Assembly (NCBI GenBank): GCA_015039365.1
Contig: WION01000009.1
Coordinates: 1-64,000, forward strand
Origin: Amanita rubescens
Lineage: Eukaryota; Basidiomycota; Agaricomycetes; Agaricales; Amanitaceae
Length of the DNA stretch: 64,000 bases
Reading direction: 5' to 3'
Shown: piece by piece, positions 29,847-40,093 of the stretch
How positions within the stretch are numbered: the stretch's first letter is position 1
How the letters are laid out: the number at the start of each line of letters is the position of its first letter
Translations under genes and position numbers: made by a program
Notes under the pieces: model-generated
Seen by the model: only the letters and a program-made list of their open reading frames with translations
Told to the model about the DNA's origin: nothing
The model's database searches: none

Positions 29847-30503
29847 GTAAGGACTGGTCTAGACCGGTCCAAGACTGGTCCAAGACCGGTCCTGGTCCAG
29901 ACCGGTCTAGTGGTCTTAAGCGGTCCGGTTCCGGTCTTTTTGATATCAGGGACACCCTGGGACCGGTCCGGTCTCGGTCTTTCCTAAAAAGGCAATAAAG
30001 ACTGGACTGGACCGGACTTTAAAACACTAAATATGACAAGGCTGCTTAGTAGTGCTGCCGAGCAATATCATCCCTGTCCTGAGCTAGTTTAAGCTGAAAC
30101 TATGCTTTAGTCTTATGATTGCTACCACTGTCCCAAGCTATGGGCTAAGGGTCGTTTATTCTATACCATGTATCAGCACTTAAAAGTATATAAATTATGA
30201 AAAAAAAATTGTGTGCTTTTCGTTGCGACTCATGAACCCATCAATGACCAAAGCAACATCTCGATCTGGCCGTACTATTAAACTGAGCTTCAAGTGTAAA
30301 GCTGCGGAGCTTGGGGATACAACAGCAAATGCTACCCAGAATGTTTTTAGAAAAAAGAGAAAAGAGAAAAGAAAACGAAGACAGGGCCTCACTGACTGAA
30401 GATCCTCCTACCCCATCTCCCAATGATGAGCTTGTCTCATCAGATGGGGTCTCCAACACACCACAGGCAACACCATTGACCCCCAACGTGCCACAGGTGA
30501 TTG

Positions 30504-31314
30504 TAGTGATGGGAGGTTAAGTTATGTAACCGCAATTAACCGTAACTTAACTGAACCTAACTGCTCGACCAGTTAATTATCAGTTAAGGTTAGGCCCTTT
30601 CCCTAACCTTAACCGGACCGGTTATGACCGGTTATGACCGGTTAAATTGTGCAACCTTGTAGAGCTGGTCCTTAGCTTCATTTTGAGCCCTTATTCATGT
30701 AATTTGGCCCAGTGGTTCATGAGATATGAAGTATTTTGTGAAGGGATGTCAAAATTATTGTGTTTCTCATTAGCAATGTGATCCATGACATGCAAAAAGC
30801 AATATACAATTAGTTTCTCATGTTCAATCTGCTAGCTATTTCCCTCACCACACTCAGAAACATAGTTCTCTGGGATGCTGATGAGGAGCAAAGTTTTGCA
30901 TGGCTGTTGTGAGGCTCTAATTTGTATGCAATTTTCATTATGTTTATCATTCTGTATTGGACAATATACTTCTGACTTAGGCTGTTGGGATTTGGGACTT
31001 GTTTCTGACTTATATTGATCAGTTATGAGCATCATAGACAACATTGCTAATGGGAAACCAATCATCTTGACATCACTCACAAAACACTTCATATCTCATG
31101 AACCACTGGTCCAAATTACATGAATAGGGGCTCAAAATGATGCTAATAACCTGCTCTACCAGATTACATAATTTTAATCGGTTATAACCGGTTACAACCG
31201 GTCATAACCGGTCCAGTTAAGGTTAAGGAAATTCTGGGTCATCAGTTAATTGATCAGTTACAGTTAATCAATTTTGGGGCAATTAACCGGACTTAACCTA
31301 ACCTCACAACACTA
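30504..31314. mobile_element. Non-autonomous hAT element (811 bp) in the hAT gene
   Basis: The termini TAGTGATGGGAGGTTAAG and TAACCTCACAACACTA are inverted with mismatches. Both ends carry arrays of ACCGGTTATGACCGG and GGTTAAG motifs. The perfect 8-bp target duplication GGTGATTG (30496-30503 and 31315-31322) is the hAT length. Removing it restores the host reading frame (PQVIDLVDLDE). Confidence 0.92.
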
Positions 31315-31757
31315 GGTGATTGACCTTGTTGACCTTGATGAGACAATGGATGTAATACGCTTGGAAGACGAGGCAAAGCTGGGTGAGTTTCATTGTGGTT
31401 GAATAGATTAGTGACTGACCATGACTCATAGAATGTCTGTGATGCAAGTGGACATTGCCCATTTATGCATTCTACCTCCCTATCCCTGAAATCGGCTGTG
31501 ATGATCGGCGCCCGTTCCACAATTTCATTTGTGCAAATAAAGGCTGTACCAAAAGAATCTGGCGTTACTTGGACAAACGTGACACAAAGTCGACCGGAAA
31601 CCTCAAGAAACACGCTGAGCGCTGCTGGAAACCTGAAGTTGTACAGGAAACATTCGACACCAACAACTTGAAGGAGACCCATGAAGTGATTGCAACAGTG
31701 CGTGATGGGACAATTACTTCCCATTTTGAACATAGTGGGAAAGGTAAAGAGACCTAT

Positions 31758-32077
31758 TGTAACAGGGCTACTATGTAGCTCTCGTACATATTCATCAAGA
31801 TACTCATCAAGATGGGAGATCCCTTGAGGATCTCCAAATATGAGGATGGGAGCTATGTTTAGCTCCCTCATTCATTCCCTGTAGATAGATTTCCCCTAGA
31901 TAGTTATGTTATGGTACATATATAGTAGGTTGTCACACTTTGTGACACATCATCTTACACCTTACTTTACTCCACACACATCACTGCATGGTATCATGAA
32001 TATATGTTGATTCAGTGCAAGATGCAAGGGTGATTAAGTTGGAACCTTATTAGGTTCCTTTCAGTAAGAATGTTACA
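31758..32077. repeat. Solo LTR, 320 bp, in the hAT gene
   Basis: Starts TGTAACAGGGC and ends GAATGTTACA, with the duplication CCTAT at 31753-31757 and 32078-32082. A TATA-like ATATATAGTAGG lies inside. Removing it rejoins the transposase frame after the BED-finger exon. Confidence 0.9.
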
Positions 32078-33606
32078 CCTATTCTAATATTCAGCTGACC
32101 AAAGCCGAGATAAGGTGAGAGTATTGGCAATAGTTCAGTCTTGCTGGTATCTGATTTGAATTATTGAAGAGCCAAAATTGTGTGCTGGGTTGCTGAGAAT
32201 AATTGCCCATTTGTGATTGTTAGTGACCGTGGCTTCAGGTTCCTGATGAAGACAGGTCGACCGTATTATTACATACCCTCTCCTTGGACAGTTTCACGCA
32301 ATGTCCATTTGATCTTTGCTCAGACACGGCAATGTATTGCTGCTATGTTAATGGTCAGTTATTGGATCACTACTACAAGCTAAAATTGACTTACCTGTAT
32401 TATGAAGAAATATGAAGGCTGTTTGAGCTTCGCTACAGATGCCTGGACATCGCTGAACTATCGAGCATTTGTTGCCATCACCGTGCACCTTGTGAATTTG
32501 GGAAAACCTCTGTGGATGGTACTAGACATTGTCCAAGTACCCGTTTCGCACACCAGCGTAAATTTGGCTCAAGTCTTGACTCAGGTTCTGAATAATTTTG
32601 GAATCTCTGACAAAGTCAGTACATTTACACAAGTGAATGTAAACTACTTATCTTTACATGTCCAGATTCTCTCGATGACTTGTGATAATGCGACAAATAA
32701 TGATACTATGGTTGCAGAACTTGCGTGCCATCTCCCTGAGTACTCGGTAGTCAATCATTCGTGATGTTTCTTGCATATCATAAATCTGGTTGCCAAGTCC
32801 ATTGTTAAACAATTTGATGAACCTGTGCAAGTTGCCACCACAATAGATGTTGCGGTAGAAGACGAAGTTGAGCCAGGAGGTGATGCAGACAATGATGTCG
32901 AGGAGGAGGACGATTCTGATCCGGAAATGGAAAATATAGACCCAGGCAATCCAGAGAAGGACTGGGTTGATGAGCATTTGTATCTTGGCCGGAAGGAGCG
33001 TGTAACCTTGAACGAAGTGACCCACCCTGTCCGACAGGTCCTGTCTAAGGTGAACATCACTGCTGCAAGTTGCAACCATGACCTATTGCTTACCGTGCAC
33101 CTTTCTAGCTCCAGAAACTGTCCTTCAAGATCATAAATTCCACTACAAGCCTTGGCCCTGCCTGGAAACAATCTGTCACCAAGTGTGGCCTTGATTTCCG
33201 CTTGATGCCACGCGATGTCGCTACCCACTGGAATTCTACCTTTGATATGTTACATTTTGCACTAAAATATCGAGAAGTGATAGATAAGATGACATCTGAC
33301 AGAAAAAACAACATACGCAATTATGAGATGGATCCGCAAGAGGGAGACTTAGCCAAGCACCTCTGCAACAGTGCTTGAGGTGAGTGGTCTGTGTGCTAGC
33401 AGAACGCTTATCTAATCATATCCGCATTTCATCCACTGTCATCCACTGCCGTCCATTCACAACATCTATCCAACATGATCGACCAACCCCCCTCTCGCGC
33501 CCACCCAAATCTGGACCTGACATGCATGTGCTATGAATTTTGACACCACAGATCCTCAAGGACACTACTCAATACTTTTCCTGTGCAAAACCTCACCTCG
33601 CCCTGA

Positions 33607-34633
33607 TAGCGTTCGGAGGTCAGGTCCAGTCCAGTTATTTTTCCATTTTTGGAAGGACCGTAACCGTGACTGGTCACAGAAATTTCCAGAAATGGAAAAA
33701 ACTGGACTGGACCACTTATGACTGGTCTTTTGCACTCATTTACAGTCTGTGACTGGTCATAGGACCAGTCATGACCCATAAAATGTTCCCGATCACGTCA
33801 AAAAAAAATTATCAAATTTGGCCCAGAAATGACTGAGATATACCCAAATCTTGCTTTGAAGGTAACTTGGCCAAGACATGCCCAATTTGAATGTTGTTGA
33901 GGGGAAATATAGAAGTAAATTGTCATGTGACATGATGACTAGTTATATTACTAGGTACAGCAGGTTAGAGGCATTGAAGAATGTCAGATGTCTAGATGCA
34001 GTTATGGTCAGTCAAATATAGTTTTTGAAGATAACTTGGTCAAAACATGGCCAATTTGGACAAATTGTTTTTTCTTTGCAAGGATAGTATAGGATACATT
34101 GTCATATGACAATTGTTGGTCTACATCAGTCACAGCATTTTTGACACTTTTCAATGACCATCACAGTGAATGAGTCAGGTAACCATTCAAATCCAGCACA
34201 CTCAGTAGCATAACAGATGTTCAATCCTTGGATGTGAGGCTGTGCACACCTTTACAATGCTCCCACAACCATGACAAAAAAAAGGATCATCAACTTTGGC
34301 CCATAAATGACTAAGATATACCCAAATCATGCTGCTCACACCTAGTATAAAACTTGTTTTGAAGATAACTCAGCCAAAACATGACCAATTTGGATAAATT
34401 TTTTTTTGTCTTGAAGGGGAAATGTAGGGCTACATTGCTACCTAATTATAACCGGTTCAGGACCGGTCATGACCGGTTTTCATCGGTCACAGTATTGTCA
34501 ACATTTTCGAGGACCGTAACTGATCATTATTCAAAACCAGTAGGACCGTGACTGCTGGTCTTAAAAAGACCGGTCACAAATCGGTCCAGTCACGGTCCTG
34601 TGACTGGTCCTGTGACTGGACCTCCAAACGCTA
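33607..34633. mobile_element. Inverted-repeat element Z at the end of the hAT gene
   Basis: The termini TAGCGTTCGGAGGTC and GACCTCCAAACGCTA-type (here GGACCTCCAAACGCTA) are inverted. Both lead into arrays of GGACCGTAACCGTGACTGGTC-like motifs. The interior has no gene and repeats such as GACTGAGATATACCCAAAT twice. No matching flanks were found (CGCCCTGA against TCTATGTG). Confidence 0.65.
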
Positions 34634-36151
34634 TCTATGTGCATGGAGTCGGGCGATTTCTCACCTTCGGAGCTGGAGTTTCAGTGTCCAGAAGGAGACA
34701 ACCTGGGCTTGCCTCTGCAACAAAAAAGCACTGAGATTGAAGGGGCAGAGACATTGGAGATGGCATAACAGCCAATGAGGGAGGGGCCTGTCTTTGATTG
34801 AGTGTTGGGCATGATTGGACGCACGCGCACAAGTCCGAATATACTGTAAGGACGGTGATCCTAATTGGGATGGAGCCCAGGAACTAAGTCGCAGACAGGG
34901 ATAGATGGAGTATAACGGTGTAATGGATGGAATCCTGTTACAGTGTGCAGCATGCTCTGAAGCTTTCTGAAGATGTCCGCCATCGATCCTCCTTCAATCC
35001 GCTTTCTGTCCACTTCCGTCCGCTTTCAATCCGCTCCGCTCCGACGCGCAGGAATTTGTCGGAGTACGTTGGATGCGCAGGAATATGTCGGATTATGTCG
35101 GACCACAAGCGCATGGTAAGCGCATGGTAGTTACTATAAGTACATGTCACATGTAGTCGCATACATCAGCTACGAACGAGAATCGGAGTTCCCTTCCCCT
35201 CAGATCAGCCTTAGCTTAAGTCTGTGCACTATTGTGCATGGCACCTGCAGTGCTGGGTACAACCCAGAGCACATTGCAGTGTTTCAATGGAGTCCGGGAC
35301 ATAGTGGGGAAAGGCTAGGCTTCAGCGTGCAAGCTGCGCCATGCTAATGTACGTCTTGCCTAAACTTCGGGAGAATGCTCTGGAGTCCGGGATGGAGTCT
35401 GGGACCAGAGTCCGGAGGGCAAGCGGTCTGGACGAGGTCTTAGACGATAAGAGACAGGGAATCAATGCGAGTTGGGGCACAATCCAAGTCGATATTCGGA
35501 CTACTGTATGAATACAAGTGAGGCCTTATATACATAGTCCAACAAGGGGTTCTATGGCCATGTTCTGATAAGCAAGGAAACCATAGAGATATGGAACAGA
35601 AAGTGGAGTTGAGCATATGGTACAAAGGGATAGTGATACCAGTGATGCCCGAGATGAAACAAGAGGTGAAACAAGTATGGAAAATATGTAGAAAGGAACT
35701 TAGCAAATGTCAGGGAAACTATGGAGTCCAAGCACGGAGTTGTGACAGAGTTGTGACAGATATGACTTGAAGTGCCAACTTATCTGACTTATACTGCCTT
35801 ATATGGCTTAATTCTTATTGTGAACAGGCTTGTAGCACAGAAAAATAAGGCACTTTAAGTCAAATAGTAAGTGCATATTTAAGTAAAAAAAAAGTAGGAG
35901 ACCTGTCTTAAAGTGTCTTAAATGTCTTAATTTTTAAGTCACCTAAGACAAAAAAAATGTTACTTAATCTTGTCTTAATTTACTTGTGCAAGTAGTTTAA
36001 GTCCAATATAAGTCAATAAGTCAGAACCCATTTTCCTGATGTGCTAATGTTAAAAATAGGTAATATTAAGCCTGTCTCTACTAACAGGCTAATTACATAT
36101 AATTATTGACATATGTACATCTTTTTCTGATGTACCATTGTGGGTGTTGTC
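34634..36151. other. Repeat-derived stretch without a gene
   Basis: Contains CGCTCCGCTCCGACGCGCAG-type repeats around 35030-35090 and a segment starting TGTCACATG at 35144 and ending TTGTGACA near 35757 that looks like a degraded LTR but lacks a target duplication. From about 35780 to 36035 it is dense in CTTAA/TTAAG and AAGTC motifs, resembling the subterminal arrays of the hAT-like elements to the left. No coding frame is convincing. Confidence 0.4.
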
Positions 36152-36348
36152 TGTTGGAGGAACGGTCACACGGCGAGCGTTGGGGAGGCAAATGCGTGAG
36201 TATATTCAATAGTATCTAGGTACTATTTATACTTAGTCCGGGAATTAAGTACTGTAATGATGTAATAGGAACGAGGTGGACGCGAGGTGGACGCGAGGAT
36301 TTCCTCGAGGTGGTCACGGAGTCATTTGATCCGCCCGGAATTCCAACA
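36152..36348. repeat. Solo LTR, 197 bp
   Basis: Starts TGTTGGAGGAACGG and ends GGAATTCCAACA. The perfect 5-bp duplication TTGTC lies at 36147-36151 and 36349-36353. It is the last transposon trace before the gene-dense part; the channel gene begins 78 bp further on. Confidence 0.9.
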
Positions 36349-36430
36349 TTGTCTACAGGTAGTCAAACTACAACTGTTATGACTGACACACTCAGGCTGG
36401 TCACCCTAGCAGGCTCATACAATGTAGTAC

Positions 36431-38947
36431 TCATAAATGCAAACTTGGTACATGAAGCTGAGAGCTTGACGGACTACGATTAAAATACCCAGCACCTTGA
36501 TTGTCCCTTCCTTCCAACATGTTAGTACTTGTGACTGCGGAACGAGGTAGAAGAACAGGCTGTATAGGCATTGTATAATGAACGCCCAAATCTTCTAAGA
36601 TCATCTTGAGACTTCTCATGAAGGCAGTTCGCCGTTCCCAACGACCACCCCAGTCTTGCCAATTAGGCCTGTCTATCTCAGATGTTAGCAGAACACAACA
36701 GACATATGATGATACGACATACGTTCAACTGCTACAATCAGATGTATTGCATTCTGGTATTCCATCTTGTCTATGTTCACAGAGCAACCAGACCATTCAC
36801 GGCTGTTTGCAGCAATATAACTGTTGACCCTCGCCTTGATTGCTCCAATCACATCCATAGGTGTATCGTAAGACACAATGACCGTTGTTGATTCCCACCT
36901 GCAATAAATTGGAACATCTCGGCCGTACCAAACAAGGGGTTAACTCACATGGATTTACTTCGCCTTAGATTATGAACTAATTTCTGACTTGCTAATAATG
37001 AATTCGGGGCTACGATCTCCACCCCATCTACTCTGCGGAAGGTCGTGGAGAACAAGCCGAATTCACGAACAAAAAGGGGCTATCGAACAAACAATTGAAA
37101 AAAAGAAAAAAACAGCAATCAGAGAAACAATACCTGATCATCAATCATCACTAGGTCTCCGACGTCAAAAACATGTGTTGAAAATATAAAGATCAGCTAC
37201 GTGATCGCCATCATTAGCAGCCTTTCCCGGGTAACTTGGAAACCCACGGATCCAAAGAGAGCAGCAGCGGAGTTGCCAAAAATGAAAGAGAACCCCAGAA
37301 TAACAGTTGCCAACGGAACCAAGGACGCAAGCGAGTCAGAGCGGTTGAATATAAGAAGACAGATGAAAATGACTGCAGCGAGCACTACAGAGAGAAGTAC
37401 AGCATCCAATTTCGCGACAATGGATCCTACATCCTATAGTTTGTCGTTGACATACAAATCAAGAACGTGTATGCTCAACGCACTTTGAGGCCAGCTGTTA
37501 ATGCTTTTCTTTCTCGGTAGATCCTCTGAACCGCTTCTCGCATTTCAACTTTTGATATATTCCCATTGTCATCTTTATCGAACAACGCAAATGCGCGATG
37601 CTTGTATTTTCTTTAGACAAGGCATCACAATCATTCGTAGATTTGCTTACTGCTTCTGCAGTTGTGCGAAAATAAGGATAAAAATCTTAAGGGAAAACCA
37701 ACGTCAACAACTTCGAAAGCATTATGACGATTACTGTACCTCCCACATTGAGGCACGATCTTGAGGGATTCAGGTCACTGAATAACTTCCTAGCGAGCTT
37801 TCTTGCCGAATACAATCCACCGCTTCTGTAGAATTTTGAGTTCTTGAGCGCCACTTGTCCGATCGCCCCTCCAACCTGTGAATCTCGCCTCGTCAGACTA
37901 TGAGCGGTCAAAGCTATAATGGTCATGCACTTGGTCCACAATAACACTTGCTATGGCTCTCGACCTGCGAGGTATCTTCGATCTATGATTTGAGACTTCA
38001 AACTCTTCCTTCTCATTGAGCAGTGCAGAATCTATTGTCCCTCGGTTGTAGATTTGATCATTATCTGCATCTACCATTCCTCCAGCTGATTCGTGGGTCT
38101 TGTGGCCCTTCCTGCCGTAGAACGTTGCATTAAGAGCCGGTGCGTTGGACAACTGATGGAGGACTTTGAGCGCTAGCTTGTTTTCGATAATACGCTCAGC
38201 TGATGCTCTCCGATGAAAATTGATTGCAACAAAGTGCAAGAAGAACTTCTCGACGAGAAGTAGCACGCTCGCGGAAAAAAGAGCCTAACCGACATTACAA
38301 ACTAGTTTCTTGGATTGTGACGAAGAACATACCTGCATCACTCTATTAATTATCACCCAGTAGTAGCCAGATGGTTGATACGCTACTGTGATTATGGACA
38401 AAGCTATCCAAGCCCATGATACATCTAGAACGAGCTTCAACCAACCCGAAACTGCCATAGTTAACTATAAAATTATAAGGTTCCCTATAGGTAGCATACG
38501 GGACAATCAAATTACCTCCAATTGAGATTTTAATCGCTCAGCTTGTCCCCCAACTAAGTTTGCCGCCGCTCTTGCAATCAGAGGAATTGCATCGACGACT
38601 AGGTATGTTCCACAGCTGGCAGCCCAAATAACTGCTAGCCAGAGCGACCAGACGTAGATCTGCAGCTTGACACGCGATTCTCGAAAGCGCAAGTTGACGA
38701 CAAGTAGCGGTATAATGAGGATAGCGACCCCAAGCATACCGACCAAGAGGACTCGAATCGGCCTTGCCAACTTCAGAAATGTCAACCAAAGGCGCCTCCC
38801 CCTCTTCGCCTTCAGATTTTTTTCGTCTTCTATCCCGTCCTCGTCCTCGTGATCCCGGTCGAATTCATCAGAGGAGTTGGTTGCTGTATCAGACTCAGAG
38901 TCGTGCGGTAGTTGAGTCTCGTTGTGGGTTTCATCGGTGGATCGCAT
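36431..38947 (-). CDS. Mechanosensitive ion channel, MscS family with EF hand
   Basis: At least nine exons. The N terminus is charged (HDSESDTATNSSDEFDRDHEDE), followed by four to five membrane segments (VLLVGMLGVAILIIPLLVV; YVWSLWLAVIWAASCGTYLV; WLKLVLDVSWAWIALSIITV). A cytosolic stretch then leads to one EF hand (FDKDDNGNISKVEMREAV, canonical 12-residue loop). A further hydrophobic segment and the MscS core follow (ILGFSFIFGNSAAALFGSVGF, FSTHVFDVGDLVMIDDQ, EFGLFSTTFRRVDGVEIVAPN) and a beta-domain tail (MPIQPVLLPR). Fission yeast Msy1/Msy2 have the same layout and control calcium on hypo-osmotic shock at the ER. The start is taken at ATG 38947; an in-frame ATG at 39076 would add 43 residues. 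It appears intact. Confidence 0.9.
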
Positions 38948-39188
38948 AGCTTGCTTTCGGTAGAAGTAGGACGATACGGTATAAATGATGAGTGGATAAT
39001 GTGCTATACTGTGGTACACCCGACGCGAACGTGCGAAATATGTACCACCTCGATGGATGGATAATATCAAAGCCATTCATGTATTCAAATCACCCTAAAA
39101 TCTACTCAAACAATGATTGTGCCGTTTCTTAATATGTCTACCCATGCTCAAAACGAATGACGTTGTTGGCCAAGTAAGGTCCCTGTTA

Positions 39189-39928
39189 CTACAAACCGAC
39201 ACTTATCAGGTCGTCTAACGGAGGTAAATTGTCCCCAGTCACTCTCTCGCCCAACGCAACCCTTTTGAGTTGCTCATATGCTCTGTCCCAGTCGCCATTG
39301 ACGATGACAACATCATGAACATCTGGCTGCTTCGCGTATCGAATCTCGTCAAGGGCCGTGGTTAGGCGATCTTGGATCGAAGCCTCAGAATCTGTTGCCC
39401 GTTTTAGCAGCCGATCACGGAGCACAGAGATGCTCGGGGGGGATAGGAAAAGGAAGACAGGATTCAAGCTAGTCTGTTTTATCTGCCGTATCCCCTAAAA
39501 GCGGTTTGGCAAGTTATGGAATGTATCAGAGACACGACATACCTGGGCCTCTATATCTAAGATACAACGTTTTCCTTGCTGCTGAACCAATCGCACGGCC
39601 TCAAAACTAGTTCCGTAATAATTGCCGGAAAATTGAGCATATTCAATGAATGCGCCCTCCTGGATAAGATCCAGGAATTTCTGACGGGTAACAAAATGAT
39701 AACTTTGGCCGTGGATCTCGTTCGGGCGGGGATCGCGCGTCGTGTCTTCAAGGCAAACAATATCAAATATGAAATGGAAAGACAAAGAAGAGCACAAAGC
39801 ATACGGGACACACTAAATCCAAACTTGTCTGGAAATTCTGAGAATAAGCGCTGGAGCAGGGTGCTCTTGCCGACACCGGATGGGCCAGAAATGACCAGCG
39901 GACGAAGAAAGTCGGGGCAGAGCGACAT
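39189..39928 (-). CDS. GUK1: Guanylate kinase
   Basis: Phosphorylates GMP to GDP with ATP in the cytosol. The P-loop [18 protein letters not shown] lies at residues ~10-27. After a 59-nt intron comes the GMP-binding segment [19 protein letters not shown] second intron precedes [20 protein letters not shown] and the C-terminal helix ([11 protein letters not shown]). About 200 residues in total, the usual size. The start is ATG 39928 (MSLCPDF); the extra upstream codons lack an ATG. Its start faces the kinase gene at 40094, giving a shared promoter of about 165 bp. It ends 240 bp from the channel gene's start, same strand. Confidence 0.95.
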
Positions 39929-40093
39929 TGATATCAACTGTCACACAGACACGTGACGGCATGGTCACTCTGTCACTACACTTCCATTTTAGCCACTGAC
40001 CTTGTTGCCCTCCTCCTTATTTCCTACCCTGGCCTCCTCCCTTCTCTTTCTAAACCGCTCCTTTCCCCTTGCACGACCCGCTCACGCTATCTT

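Larger units (their letters stand above)
25319..30029 (-). mobile_element. Element X, copy 3, inverted, with two insertions
   Basis: Reverse-complement copy of X2. The termini are TAGTGTTTCTATTTCC at the left and GGACTTTAAAACACTA at the right. After removing the Harbinger element (25628-28674 plus TAA) and the solo LTR (29238-29846 plus GTAAG), about 1.06 kb remain. The flanking 8-mers AACAGGAC and AATATGAC agree at 6 of 8 positions, which might be a worn target duplication of hAT size. Confidence 0.75.
30211..33606 (+). pseudogene. hAT (BED-finger) transposase gene, interrupted
   Basis: Recognisable pieces in order: a Ser/Pro-rich N terminus (~30211-30503), resumed at 31323 as DLVDLDETMDVIRLEDE; a BED zinc finger (ICANKGCTKRIWRYLDKRD, then NLKKHAERCW) at ~31535-31635; helical region (AENNCPFVIVSDRGFRFL, YYIPSPWTVSR) at 32180-32310; RNase-H-like core (FATDAWTSLNYRAFVAITVH, MTCDNATNND, HIINLVAKSIVKQFD) at 32430-32820; an acidic loop; MPRDVATHWNSTFDML at ~33205-33255; and a last piece ILKDTTQYFSCAKPHLALI at 33553-33606. 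It is broken by a hAT-like element (30504-31314), a solo LTR (31758-32077), a stop after LPEYSVVNHS, further frame changes, and element Z at 33607, beyond which the dimerisation domain is missing. Confidence 0.8.

Noticed and set aside
25311..30037. 8-bp target duplication around X3 (AACAGGAC / AATATGAC)
   Set aside because: Only 6 of 8 positions agree, and the sequence to the right does not continue the gypsy frame, so it is not accepted as proof.
35144..35757. Possible solo LTR (TGTCACATG...TTGTGACA)
   Set aside because: The flanks GTACA and GATAT do not match and internal LTR features are not convincing.
36601..37500. Plus-strand open frames in the 36.6-38.9 kb region
   Set aside because: They are antisense shadows of the MscS channel exons.
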